Below are positions 19,190-31,317 of a DNA stretch of 64,000 bases, in pieces. The translations under genes were made by a program, and so were the position numbers. This DNA comes from Trichopria drosophilae (Eukaryota > Arthropoda > Insecta > Hymenoptera > Diapriidae), in assembly GCA_030407085.1 (NCBI GenBank), contig CM059583.1, positions 83,058,501-83,122,500 on the forward strand, written 5' to 3'. Below the pieces are notes generated by a model. It did not search any database, was not told where the DNA came from, and worked only from the letters and a program-made list of their open reading frames with translations. Positions within the stretch are counted from its first letter, which is position 1, and each line of letters begins with the position of its first letter.

Positions 19190-20731
19190 CCCCCTCTCTC
19201 GCCGACTTCGTGATACCAGCTCGATGCCACGCTCGTTTCCACGCTGGTAATTACGACATCAAAGTCGGTCGGTTCGATAACCTAGCGCTATGAATGGTGC
19301 GGCAGCGGTGGCCCGAGACCAACGTCGCGTTGGAACCTGCCGTGGACGAACGAGGTGACCAGCCCCCCTCCTCCCATCCTTACACTCACAAAAGCCATTA
19401 ATTATCATATTATATGGGACGTTTTAAGCGGGTCGTTCAATGAGGCGTACCCTACTTTCGTAACTCCACAACACGTGGAAGCACCGCTTCAAAGACCCGG
19501 TGTCTTCCCCAACCTGATGGCCGGATTCACTTGGGATCGCTGTCACCCTTTTTAACGCAACCCGCTCTCGTTTGAAGAAGGGAGCTTCGATCTGCGGTAA
19601 AGGCAAACGCCTTTCAAACGAACCGTCGGGAGCCGACCCCGACTAATAAAACGAACCCCTCACGCGAGTCGCACACCGACGGTGACGCTCGTAACGGTCC
19701 GCGAGGAATCAGTGATACTCCGACACACACGGCCGTATGTCACGCAAGCCGCTCCTTCCTTCGATAGTGAGGAGATATTCGAAAATCTCCGCCCCGAGCT
19801 ACGTAATGTACGGAATACAGAGTTCCGTCAGCAGACAAGCATTCGCAGACCATCCACGTCCCCCCTCCCCCCCCCCGCCTTCCTATCGTGATAGAAATTT
19901 TTATAGAAAGGCCACCAGCTCCTACCCTCAAAAATCTTATTACGCCGACCTATACCATCCTGAAGACGTTGCTGTTAACCAATATGAGTACTCCCAACCA
20001 CTTCCCACATACGAAATATGCTCTCCTATATTCTGCCGTCACTAACTCGAGCGTGCATTTCCCGGTAGACTTAACCTACAGTCTATCCCCATCACACCCT
20101 ACGATAGTGCGCGCATAGGACCTTCTTCCTCGTCGCGCCTCCCTCGGAACAACATATCCGATTCCTCGTCGTCTTATCCCAGCATGTCGCAGACCACTGT
20201 TTGATGGGGGAATCCGCCATTGAACTAGCCCCCTTTTCGCCGACGAGGATAATGAGGACGCGGAGTATTTCCTTATGAAATTAGTCGCATACGGTTCGAG
20301 TCGGCATTTAACCGACTGTAGAGCGTCATAGTTGGAGCTCGTAATCCGGGTTTACTCGATACTTCCGTGACGCGTGGGAACAACGCAATCCGGAAGTAAG
20401 TATAAGAAAAAATTACGCTACGCGACTAAAGGGCTCGATGAGACGGTAAGATAATATCACGTAGCATTGCGCAGCCTCTTCAATCTAATAAGTTTTCCCC
20501 CTACGTTCGACGAACACTTTGATATCTGCGTCCAAAACATACGGCCCGGTCTCGTGAAGCAATAGCTGCCCTGCATGCGCGCGTAAACGGCAGGGAAACT
20601 GCTAAAGGGAGGAACAGTGTTCTCCAGGTCCCCCTCTAGTTAATTCATTAACCCTTTCCATAAGCCGTAACCGGGAAGAGGGATAATCTAGCGAACGCCG
20701 ATCTCCCAATACGTCGAGCCGGCCCTCATCG
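19190..20731. other. Decayed sequence upstream of a Gypsy protease remnant
   Basis: Contains a run of 14 C at about 19181-19194 and C-rich patches near 19865. It has several open stretches rich in Pro, Ser and Thr on the plus strand (for example 19737-20045) that may be remains of a gag gene, but no zinc knuckle or capsid motif is visible. Confidence 0.3.
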
Positions 20732-21130
20732 TTGTACACTCCCTCTCCCTCGTGTCAGCATGCATCATCGAGTTTCCATGTTCCGTTTACCAAGCCGTTC
20801 GCATCGGCTGAAGAAACCGATTTAGATGTCGATCTGCGTCCGTTCGTTCGGTTAGCTATCGACGGAAAGTCCGTAAAAGCCCTCATAGACATGGGGGCCC
20901 CGAGGTATTATCTCCGCCTTTCGTGTAAGGAAATATTAGTTTTGTCTATGCATGACGCCAACGAACAACTGCGGGTGGCGATTGGAATCCCTGTCAACGG
21001 TATAGTGATCCTCCCAATGACCCTCGAAGGGCAAACGCACGTTTGCGCATGACGAGTGAGACCCTTGAATTATCCCTGCATCCTCGGAATGGACTTCCTC
21101 CATACCTTGGGGATGAAATTGGATACGGCA
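20732..21130 (+). pseudogene. Decayed Gypsy aspartic protease
   Basis: VKALIDMGAPRYYL corresponds to the retropepsin active site with the middle Ser or Thr replaced by Met, so it is inactive. After a stop at 21050, NYPCILGMDFLHTLGMKLD continues the family pattern. It precedes RT remains at 21420-21942 in the same order as other Gypsy elements and is unlike copy 1 in sequence, so it comes from another Gypsy family. Confidence 0.75.
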
Positions 21131-21419
21131 AATGGAACATGGAGCGGTAGTGGCGGTATCTTCCAAGAAGTGGATGAGCGATGCGTATCGGTCCAAGCAC
21201 AAACGACGTACTATCGTGCAGGTCTATAGCCGCCCCTCTCGCGACGCTGTGCCCGCCAAAAACACTGCACGCTATCGCCCACCATCCTCTAGGTCGCACA
21301 AGACGCTGTTGATGATATACTTCACGGTGGTGTCAGTCAGCGAGCCGAGAGCCCTTGGATGTGCAACCCGGAAATAGTCCGGAAGTCGTGCGGCACTTTC
21401 TGTTTATTCGACGATTTCG

Positions 21420-22165
21420 GTGACGTGAATAAAATTACACGTAAGGTACCCCATCCCCTCCATGGTCAGGATCCTAGCTAGTCTCAGTCGGGCTCATTAC
21501 ATCACGACCCTCGATCTCAGATTCCAGGGGCCCCACGAAGCCGGCCCATACTGCGTTTGCTGACCCCGGTCGCGGCCTATTTCAATTCCGCCGCATGCCC
21601 CTCGGACTCACCAACGTCCGTGCGACGTTTCAACGGCTAGTGGACCACCTTATTGATCCGGTATGGAAACCCCATGTTTTCGCGTATCTGGACGATATTA
21701 TTATCGCCATGAACAATGAGGAGCACTATTTCTGTTACCTAGAATTCGCCTTATTCGGTCTCCACAACGCAGGATTAGAATTAAATCCGGAAAAGAGTGA
21801 GTTTTTCCGGAGTGCGGTTAAATACCTCGGTTTTGTGCTTAACCAAAATGGCTTAAATACCGACCTGGAGAAAATAGCACCTATTCTTAAGTTTCCAGCC
21901 CCCACCAATCTCAACAGAAACTTCACTCCTTGGGAATGGTAAGGTGGTATTCTTGTTTCCTTCCGAACATCTTTTGCTATCGCGTCCCCTTGATAAGCTC
22001 TTAACTAAAGGAACACCGTAGGCCTGAATGAGCTGACCAGCAGAATGCCTTTGTGTCGCTGCGAGATTGAGCTGCACCACCGTGTTAGTCCGTCCCGACT
22101 TCCGTCTACAATTTAATAAGATCCAAACGGATGCCAGTGACTTCACGATCGGTGCATGGTTGTCA
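21420..22165 (+). pseudogene. Decayed Gypsy reverse transcriptase and RNase H start
   Basis: YITTLDLRFQG (near 21500) and FRRMPLGLTN lead into FAYLDDIIIAMNNEEHY, the RT active site, then LELNPEKSEFF and VKYLGFVLNQNGL, all in the usual Gypsy order. The main open stretch is 21595-21942. After a frame change, QTDASDFTIGAW at about 22110-22160 is the first RNase H block. The rest of pol is gone. Confidence 0.85.
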
Positions 22166-22169
22166 ATCG

Positions 22170-22649
22170 CTTTCTTTTCGGTAGTAAGTGTAGAATTTCT
22201 AAATTAAAAATCGCGGACCTAATATGATGGACTGCTTTGCTCGCGTCTTTATTATTTAGTAGGTTTGAATAAAACTCACGATCTTCGTATTTTTATGATC
22301 GCTGATTATAAATCGCAGACTATAATTTTTAAATTCAAAATGGCGGATCTAATACGGCAAACATTCTCGTTCTAACTTCTTTATTAATTCGTCGTTTTGC
22401 ACAAAACTCATTGTCTGCATAATTTTATATATAGGGGATGACGAGGCGAAGCGGTTTTTTTCTCAATTTTAGATTTTTTTTTCAGATTTTATGGTGATTT
22501 TTTCAATTTTTCGAAATTTTGAGATTTTGAAAAATAGGATATGGTCCATTAATATTTTCTTGTTGTATGTATGAAAAAGAAAATTCATTGAAAATTGACA
22601 TTTGAGACTTAATGGGTTAAGGATGATTTTAATGAAATGTTAACAGTGA
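22170..22649. other. AT-rich stretch without a gene
   Basis: Holds two similar blocks (AAAATCGCGGACCTAATATG and AAATGGCGGATCTAATACGG, about 130 bp apart) of a dispersed repeat that also resembles 63770-63800. No coding signal seen. Confidence 0.4.
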
Positions 22650-22895
22650 ATACTCAAAGTGATCACCTACCTCTTGGCAATATCCAATTCTATTGAAAAA
22701 GGATTGAGTCGCCCTTTGAATTACTTCTCGTGGTATAGCATCAATTTCATTAATAATATTAGTTCTGAATTCATCAAGAGTTTGCGGATCATTTCCTTAA
22801 CCTGGTCTTTCAAATAACCACACAAAAAGTAATCTAAAGGTGATAAGTCTGGAGACCTTGGTGGCCACTCAATAGTACCTCTTCTATCTGTGGCG
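22650..22895 (-). pseudogene. C-terminal part of a Tc1/mariner-type transposase (split copy)
   Basis: Read on the minus strand: GTIEWPPRSPDLSPLDYFLCGYLKD, the block with the third catalytic Asp (SPDL) and the FLxGYLK signature, followed by a decayed helix-rich end. The matching N-terminal part lies at 24880-25668 on the same strand, so about 2 kb of foreign sequence separates them. Confidence 0.8.
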
Positions 22896-24879
22896 GATGC
22901 ATTTTTTAAGCATCACATTTCAACCAAAAAATTAAATTGCGTTACATTCACTAAATGATGTAATTTGAATATTCACGTAGAATCTCTACTATACATATAA
23001 ACACTAAATTCAAATATACTTATTTAAATTTTATTCTCGTTAACGTTACATTCCGAGAACTCAAGCATTATATTTGATAAGGAATATTTGAAATTACCGA
23101 CTTTTACGGAAATGAACAATTTTTGATGAAATAATATTTACAAATTTTCCCGAATCAAGCGACCTTTGGTAGTTTTTATAATTAAAGTTCTAATTTAATT
23201 AATTTATATTAATATTTTAATTAAATTGATTTTTACTTCTGCAGTCATGCAATTAGTCATTAAAAAGATTTATCTTGCAGAATCACTAAATCTACGGTAG
23301 AGATATCGACTCGGAAAACGAAAATTCTCATATTGTTATGTCTAAAAATTGTTTCTGTGTTCTGTTTTCAAAAAATACCTAGACACAAAAAGTCCAATAT
23401 TTTATCGTTTTTATGGGTTTATCGTACCGTACACAAAAGGGCAGAGAGTCGCAACCCCTGCCATTAATTATTGACCAATCAAACTTAGTTTGAGTCACCA
23501 GGCTCATGTAGAAATACGCGCGATTTTGATATGTAGGACACACTTCACTCCAGATTATCACGGAAGTAGTACATCTCCAGAAGTAGCAGCATCGAGAAAG
23601 TTACCAGAAGGACGACCTCTAATAACCTTGGCAGAATACTATTCTGTACTTTTTAAAAGGAACTACTAATTTCGTACTAGCTAAAAAGGAACTACTAATT
23701 TCGTACGATCTAAAAGGCCTTTCTCAGGGCCACCTTAATCTATATTATTTCACAGTATCTCCAAGGGTCCAGAAGACACAAACTGCAACCGAACTGTTTT
23801 CCTGACAGCCTGCTAGGCGTGCAGGAAAGTAGAGTAGTATCACCGCAGACGTATTTGTATGGTACTGCTGCCTGCAAGGTAGGCAACCGTCTCAACAGCT
23901 GTTTCCTTTTTAGGCAATTACCACGGCTAATTTGCAGACAGGAAAGGAAGGAGCTATAGGCCGTTCGACATTGCCGCTCGTTTAGTAGGCAGTCGAAATT
24001 CTTAATATTTCTGGGTTCTTATTAATAGGACGAAAGCCAACTGCTCGTTCGACACATTTTTTATAAGTTTTCTTTTTTTAAAATTACTTGTAAATGTCAG
24101 ATCGAGCGGAAGATATTAATTCAACCCCACGTCGTTCAAATTTAAGTGCAGAAGCTGTCCGATACGCCGTCCGCCCTCGGTCTATAAGTGCCCGAGCACT
24201 AAGAGCTCCGCCGCCTACGCCATCGACTGCGCCTCCACGAGTAGAAAAAAAATTCGGATATGCTTATATACGATCAACCTACTCCGTTTAAAGGAGACGT
24301 TCCCGAGGCTATTGCGCCAAAAATTAAGTCTTTCGTTATTGAAAAAACTATTCCATGGTTGACCCGGGTCGATCCGCGTCTACGCTTTGAATTTACAAAA
24401 TACAATACTGCAACTGCTAAAGAACGCGAATTTTACGGACCTATCGTACAAAATAGAGACCGCATCGATTACAAAACTATTGAGATAGACACATCCGAAG
24501 CTAAAATCCAAAAATAGAAAAACGTAGGCGTTCGAGAAACAATAAGCGCCATCAGCGATCCAGGCGCGCCAAAATTGAGCACTATTGATATTCATTTTTT
24601 TAATAAATCTATTAATTGTTAAGTTTTTAACAGAGTGCCTATTCATTCCGAGTAATAAGTTTTACACACTCAAACCCCTGTACGTGTCGAGAACGTAACT
24701 TCAAATAGTTCTGTATAGTGTCCATCTAGTTGTTTACATTTCAGAATAGACGTTCTCAATTAAATTACTGTGGTCGTTTTCTGATTTCCGCATCGCAAAC
24801 TAGACCTCCGAAATTTATCGATGAAGAAACCAACATTTTTTATAAAATAAACCTGATTGACACATACCACGAACTACAT
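22896..24879. mobile_element. Unidentified insertion splitting a mariner-type transposase
   Basis: The two transposase pieces on either side would be adjacent without it. TCTATCT occurs near both edges and could be a target duplication, but the boundaries are not clean. Most of the insert is AT-rich noncoding; a plus-strand frame with a basic tail lies at 24094-24600. Confidence 0.45.
24094..24591 (+). pseudogene. Unidentified broken frame with a Ser/Pro-rich start and Arg-rich end
   Basis: I do not recognise this protein. An ATG at 24094 opens 65 codons (STPRRSNLSAEAV, then APPPTPSTAPPRVEKK). The frame then shifts to 24260-24517, a more globular stretch (FVIEKTIPWLTRVDPRLRF), and after a further shift ends in a tail of mostly Arg, Lys, Asn and Gln (EKRRRSRNNKRHQRSRRAK). 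Disordered start, globular middle and basic tail would suit a nucleic-acid-binding protein such as a capsid or gag protein, but that is inference from composition. Confidence 0.35.
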
Positions 24880-25668
24880 ACTTATACATCTATCTATGCA
24901 CACGTCATTCAGATATTATCTAACATTAAGTCCAAAATGCGGTGGAGCTCCGTTTTGTTGGAATCATGTATCAATAAAAGCATCCACATTTAAAGCCCGT
25001 ATGGCCGGCACAACTTCAATACGCCATAATTGCTCGTAAGCGTCTGCATTTAAGGGTCCATTTATAAAAAAAGAACCAATTATTGCGTCATCTACAATTC
25101 CTGCCCACACATTTAATTTTTGAGGATATTGCGTATGACTGTCTTTCCTCCAATGTGGATTTGTATCTGCCTAATATCTGAAATTGTGACAATTGACATT
25201 TCCATTTAATTCAAAAGTCGCCTCATCAGAGAATAAAACATTCCTCAAGGATTGTTGATTCGAAGTTATTTAGTGCATCATATTTCAGCTAAATTCATTG
25301 CGACGATCAGGATCAGCTTCGTTTAATTCTTGTACGAGTTCAAACTTGAAGGGATGGAAACGATTATTTTTTTAAATCTTTATTGCCGAATTTTGATCGA
25401 TTTGTTGATGAGCCGCGGGGCGAGTTGTCTGATGTAGATTCTCTGCAAAAGACAATAGCACATTCAACGATGATTCTTCATTTGTTTCTATATGCGGTCT
25501 ACCAGGCTGTGGTCGATCTCGAACAGACCCTGTAGTGTTATACCGTTTAATACACGTACGGAAAATTCGATTAAAAAGAGCGGTAACATCTTTAAACGAT
25601 CTTTGTCGATCACCGCAGCCCCTCATTATCAAAAATGAAATACGTTCCCATTCTGACAAACGTGACAT
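24880..25668 (-). pseudogene. N-terminal and central part of a Tc1/mariner-type transposase
   Basis: 25668-25372 is open (98 codons): a helix-turn-helix region ending in GSVRDRPQPGRP, the AT-hook-like motif between the two DNA-binding units. Downstream on the minus strand, with several stops and shifts, come RNVLFSDEATFELNG (first catalytic Asp), LNVWAGIVDDAIIGSFF and FQQNGAPPHFG, where the second catalytic Asp is Asn. The gene is dead. It belongs with 22650-22895. Confidence 0.8.
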
Positions 25669-25959
25669 TTTGATAAAAAAAATGTTCGTTGGAAGAGCTT
25701 TTAAATTTAAAGAAAATCACATCTTCTAGATGTAAAATATCCTCCAGGAATGGTGAAAAAAATGCATAAAAATTCAATTAAAAATAAATGTTTCGACAAC
25801 AATAAAGTAAGAACGTTATGGTGAAGACTCCCGAAAAGAGATGACTAAGAACAATAGACAACTTGCTCAGCGCTATGCTGATATTATTTATGAACTTTAA
25901 AGAGTATTTTTTCGTGCAAGATCAAATCACGTCAGCCGAGTAGTTCCATTAAGAGTTTT

Positions 25960-26060
25960 TCGATTTTCTTCGTGCTTTTCGATCCTTTTCAGTGTTTTTC
26001 GATCTTTTTCGATTCGTTTCGATATCTATCGATCGTTTTCGATGATTTTCGATTCTTTTT
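25960..26060 (+). repeat. Imperfect TTTTCGAT tandem repeat
   Basis: About a dozen degenerate copies of TTTTCGAT and its variants (TTTTTCGATC, TTTCGATATC, CGTTTTCGATGA) in 100 bp. No gene overlaps it. Confidence 0.7.
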
Positions 26061-26362
26061 TTTGTGCTTTCCATTCAACAGTAATTTGACCGCTAGAGGT
26101 CACGTTGACCTTGAATCTTGAGGCATATTTTAACGCAAAATTTGACGCACTTTCGATTCCCAACATCCAAAGTATGGGTTTGCATTAAAAAAAAAAGTTT
26201 ACATTCAAATGCCCTTGAAGGAGAGGTCCAAGGTAAAATCCAAGGTCATCACTAGATTCTTCGTTGAATGTTACATCAGACCTGACCTTAATATTTTTTT
26301 CATCACCTACCCTCTGAGTTTTTCCGGGGTTTCCATACTTTTTCCTCGCTCTTCATATTTTT

Positions 26363-26752
26363 TTATTCCCATGACACGCGATAATTTGTTAAATCACATA
26401 TTCAAGGATTTCGGAGAATTATGATTCTAAATATTATGCCATATTAAAGAAATTCAAAATGGCGCACCAATATTCTCTTCAAAATAGGAATTTTTTTTGT
26501 TACGAAAAATTTTGACTTCTGCATCGAATTCGCAATTTTGAATTTTTAAAATCTGAGGTTACATTCGAATTCACAGACCCCGAAAACCCACGAGTAAACA
26601 TTTTCAGCCGAAAACGGTAAAAGATGTAAAAAAATTCCGCCATAATGAATGCGCCATTTTGAATTTTTTTAATATAGCATAATAGTTATAATCATAATTC
26701 TCCGAAATCCTTGAATATGTGATTTAACAAATTATCGTATGTCATGGGAATA
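26363..26752. repeat. Inverted repeat with arms of about 105 bp
   Basis: Arms 26363-26468 and 26645-26752 are near-perfect reverse complements (ATTCCCATGACAC...AATTCAAAATGGCGC). The spacer is about 175 bp. The plus-strand frame at 26209 and the minus-strand frame at 26692 end in the same peptide only because of this symmetry. It could be a foldback MITE; no target duplication was recognised. Confidence 0.75.
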
Positions 26753-28512
26753 AAATAATATAAAACATTCTGATAATATGAGTAGAGCACGAAAATTACT
26801 GATTTTATCGACCTTGAAAGGCTCGTATTGTCAGGAAAAATTTGTTGAAAGCAAACTACCCCCATATTTTTAAAGTACAAATACTAATAACTCGTTTGTG
26901 GCCTTTTATTGCGTGAAGAAACCATTTTCCTGTTTAGAATCGGTTGTTCTAAAAAGAAACCCTGTAAAAATGTGTTTTTTTACGAAAATTTGCAAAAAAA
27001 AATAAACATTTGTCGCTTTTTAATTGATAGCATCGTGTAGAGCATACCCAAAAACACTAAGAAACTGTAGTGGCGTAAAAAACTAACAGCGATTGGATTA
27101 AAATTTGAGAGTCCAAAGTCGCCGTTCAATTTTGTGTTATTCAGGCCTTAATTGGTTAAATAGTCGCTCTACATACGCCCTGTTTTGCCTAAATGATACT
27201 GTAGCCTACTCAAAAAAAAATTCAGGGTTGTTTAGAAATTAGTTACCTTTCAAATGAGCGTCGGTTTGAATATTGTCGTACAGTACTTTCAGAGATAAAA
27301 AATAAAACCCAAAAAATATATTTTTCGCCATGTTAATCAAATGCAAAACTTCGAGCGCTTTGAGCGACCTCTAAACGTCATCTAATCGATTTTTGCCAAG
27401 AGACAAAATATTTTTTTTTTTCTCCTATCGATTACCACTGTATCAGAGTCGATTTTTAGAAATGTTTATTTTTTGAAAGACCCTAATGAATACATATTCA
27501 AGCGAAGATGGTATTTACCGTTTTTTTATAAACGTACCTCTATACATTTAGGATATTATCTATGATATGTAGAAGTGGCGAAAATATATTGTTGAATCAT
27601 TTATCCCTATTAAAATGTGTTCCATTAATAATGGAAAAATTCTGCAATTTGCAAAAACCGCTATGTTCTTATTTTTGGAATCTTGACATTGCAACATTCG
27701 TATAAAATTTACATAAAATTATGAATATCATGTAAATAAACTTGCCCAAATTAGGGATAAAGTAAAAATTGCCTCCATATTCCTGACATTCAATTGTCGC
27801 ATATATAAGCTCCAAAATCTGTGTAACTATGTATATACATCGTGTTATATACATCCGATATATACGCACCGTTTTTGGTTCGTATATGTATACTATATGC
27901 ACTAGTTCATTCAATAATAATTTGCATTTAAAAAAAAAACATTTTATCTTATAATTATAAATTATATCAAATAACACAATAAAATAACACGAGAAAAACG
28001 ACTATTTGGAGAAAGTGACATAAAGAAAGGATTATCAATACATCCTATGAAAAGAGCGCTATTCGTGATCCGCCATCTTGAAATTTGATTTTTACACAAT
28101 TATAGTTTTGCAACAAAAATTAAAATTTCTTGAAAACACGAGAAAAAGTAAAAGATCCCAGTTTTCTCGGACAAATTGTACAAAAGCCGCCATACTTAAT
28201 TTTGTAGTAGCTAGATCGCTATTCTGATTGTGTAATCTTAAAGAGTGACCCCAAAAATATTGGGAAAAATCTATGTACTGACTAGCTCTTGAATTTTGAT
28301 CGATTGGTAAATTTCGAAAGTTTCAAAAGAAAAGTGGACGCATTGGGCGCAATCGGGTTAATACGAATTTGTTCCAAATCAGAAATTCGTTCGAGATCAA
28401 TCACATGGCGCGCTGCAGAGCTTTATTTTTATTGTTCTGTTTTTCGCAAGTAAAGTAGTGCGGCGTTTGAAGGATATGTAGGCATCGGAGACCTATGAAA
28501 TAAGCGACAATA
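26753..28512. other. AT-rich stretch without a gene
   Basis: No frame of interest. The segment about 27610-27730 is the reverse complement, with changes, of 36410-36520 (a block with AATTTTATGTAAATTTTA and GCAGAATTTTTCCATTA), marking a dispersed repeat. Confidence 0.5.
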
Positions 28513-28514
28513 TA

Positions 28515-29458
28515 CAGGGTGATCGGCCAACCATTACCCAGCGGCTAACTCTAGATTCTACAGATAATTCTGAACAACTTTTTCCTCTAAAAAAATGTTC
28601 GGGAAGGTACAGTTTTTAAGTTATTCAACACTAAAATTTAGGTGAAAAAATCACATTTGTTGAAATATCTCGACTCGGTTTGAAGGTATCTTAACGAACC
28701 GCAGCTCATTTTAAAGATATTTTAAAGCTCTATAAATTGTCTGCATTGGTCTTTGATCTACAATGAATATCTCTCTTTTTATAGCCATAAAAACGGGATA
28801 AATGCCGATTTTTTAGGATTTTCGCGTTTAACTCGTTTCGACACATAGTTACCGAAATATCACACAGAAAAAAGTTGTAGGCCTTGAAAAAACAAAAATT
28901 TTTTGTCCTCTAATACGATGCGATTAAATTAAAACTGAACCCTACAAGAGCCTCGTAAAGTTGACAAAATACAGTTCGACAAATAAATCGATATTAATAA
29001 CAAAATGTTATGAAAACGAGTACAAATAAGGTTCAGTTTTAATTTAATCGCATCGTATTAGAGGACAAAAAATGTTTGTGTTTTCAAGGCCTACAACTTT
29101 TTCCAGTGTGATATTTTGATAGCTATGTGTCCAAACGAGTTACACGCGAAAAACCTGAAAAATCGGTATTTACCCCCGTTTTTATGGCTATAACAAGAGA
29201 AATATTCATTGCAGGTCAAAAATCAACAGATACAACTTGTATAGCTTGAAAATATCTTTAAAATGAGCTTCGGTTCGTTAAGATACCTTCATACAGAGCC
29301 GAGATATTTCAAAAAAAGTGATTTTTTCCCCCTAAATTTTAGTGTTGAATAACTTAAAAACTCTACCTTCCTGGAAATTTTTTCAGAGGAACAAGTTATT
29401 CAGAATTATCTGTAGAATCTAGAGTTAGCCGCTGGGTAATGGTTGGCCGATCACCCTG
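28515..29458. mobile_element. Long hairpin MITE with CAGGGTGATCGGCC ends
   Basis: 944 bp flanked by TA (28513-28514 and 29459-29460). Left and right arms of about 430 bp are reverse complements with modest divergence, with a loop of roughly 80 bp near 28950-29030. The CAGGGTG start and TA duplication point to mobilisation by a Tc1/mariner-type transposase. No gene inside. Transcribed, it would fold into a long hairpin RNA. Confidence 0.88.
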
Positions 29459-29460
29459 TA

Positions 29461-29599
29461 TATATATGCATTCCCAAAGCATTTATCGTACCTCATTATT
29501 TCCAGAACGTGAACGAAAGTTACCTTACGGATTCCTTTACATGTGTATTTATTAGCCTTATTACAGTTATTTATTCTGTTGTGTGACGAAATCCGTCAC
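29461..29599. other. Short spacer without a gene
   Basis: Nothing recognised. Confidence 0.4.
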
Positions 29600-31110
29600 T
29601 CATCTCACCCCCCCCCCCCTTCTGTAAGTTCTAAGTTGACACCAGAAGAGAACTATTATATATAGAGAACTAATTAATTCCCCTATCTAAACATGAACAT
29701 CCACTCCTCTCACCTCCCACTATACGTCCGTCAACTGTAATTTTAGCGGTTGAACGGAAAGTATCAATTTATCGAAGAACCGTTCGCTCGTGTGAGGACT
29801 CTTTTCTCACGCCTGCGACACGCGAGCCTCTCCCCCCCCCCTTTTTCGCCCCTCATATATCACCAAGCTGTCGGATCGGTGCTCCGACGATCGTCGCCTC
29901 GACGCGCGAGAGCCCGTTCCCATTTCTCATCCCCATCACGGCGACTGCTCCGTTAGCCGTTCGTCTCGATCGTGCGTGCATGCATCCATCGCACGTTCTC
30001 CACGCATGAACCCTCTCCCCCCGCTAGATTTTTCTATGCGGCGGCCTCGCCTCAACGTTCGTCACAGCCGCGATGCGCGAGGATCCGATACTCGTTTCCT
30101 TTTCCCCACCACGGCTACGCACTCGCCAGCCGTCCCAAGTCATTCGAACAACAACCGGACGTTCCATGCAGTGCGCCCGCACGCCTCTGCCCCTTCTGTC
30201 GTTCGCCTGTAATTCGCAGGCCACACTCTTCGTCGGACTCATGCAGCTGTCGCTGCGTCCATCTCATTCTCTTCCCCTCTTTTAGTGCATGCCTCTTTGT
30301 ACGTACGGCAACTCTCGTTGCCTCCACCGTTTCATACCCGAGTCGACAGTCATCCCTCGGCAAAACTCAACGGCAGACCTTACGCCGTATTGTCCGCTGG
30401 CTGCCGTCCCAGAAGAACTTGTTTTCTTAAAAAAGGGAGACGATCTCCCGTCAGTCTCTTTCCAGGATACGGAAATTTCCGCTGTCCCGCCTCGTCGCTC
30501 TGAGACGTTTAATATGTTGTATCTCTCTCTCTCTCTCTCTCCCCCACACAAGAGGGAACGTAAGCACCCTTGTCTGTGCTGCGATACGGAGTCTCCTTGC
30601 TTTCCTCCGTCCACACAACCGTGACACACCATTATCCTAATAAAATTTAAATCGCTGTCCTTTTCCTTCTGTTTGCCCGTCACACCTTCTATTTCTTTTC
30701 CCCCTTCCCCCGATGTTCTGCGATACGGACAAGCGGTAACACCGTGCTCGCGGCTCGAGCCTCGCGTATTTTGGAGAGAGCCCCTACATTCCTCGCGGGA
30801 GTCTCTACCCGAGCGGTCGTAAAATTCTGACAATAACGTGACAAGATTGTTTCACGGTTACCCGCCACCGTTTTGTGTGCAAAGGAGGAAGTCAGCAGAA
30901 GGTGCCCAACACGAAGTTCTGAGGGGCTAGGTTTCCTACAACGGTCCCGAGAAAAACCGCTGCTGCAGCCACCTAGGAAGCGACGTCAGCCGTCCCGAGT
31001 GGACCGTCACCCCGCTTCGAGCGCAAACGCCTGTGAGTACTGCAGCCCCGTTACATTTTTGTTCTCCCTTCCGTTTCTTTTCTTTTCTCAAATCGGGAAC
31101 TGGTCATTTA
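29600..31110. other. Pyrimidine-rich, GC-rich island, probably noncoding
   Basis: Plus strand is C/T-rich with a C run near 29608, CTCTCC patches and a (CT)n tract at about 30521-30541. Many overlapping frames (such as 29972-30430 plus and 30282-30833 minus) arise from low stop density in this composition. Their Arg/Ser/Pro-rich products resemble no family. It could be an LTR or leader of an unrecognised element, but no second copy is present here. Confidence 0.4.
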
Positions 31111-31317
31111 TAAAGTAGTTTTCCCCTCGCATGATTTACGAACTCGCCCCTTCTGTATCTTGATTTTCCGTTTCTCTTTTTTGTGTTATCGTGGCCCAAA
31201 CAATTTATGTGCAGCCCCTTTGAGCTTTGGCGAAATATACAATTTGTGTTCGAGTCGTCCTGTAGATATTGAGTACTTTCTTTATAACCCCTTTTCCTAT
31301 CGAAATTCTGGTGATAG

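Noticed and set aside
29972..30833. Overlapping frames of 152 and 183 codons
   Set aside because: Their composition follows the pyrimidine-rich DNA. No motif, no plausible family and opposite strands overlap, so I do not call genes.
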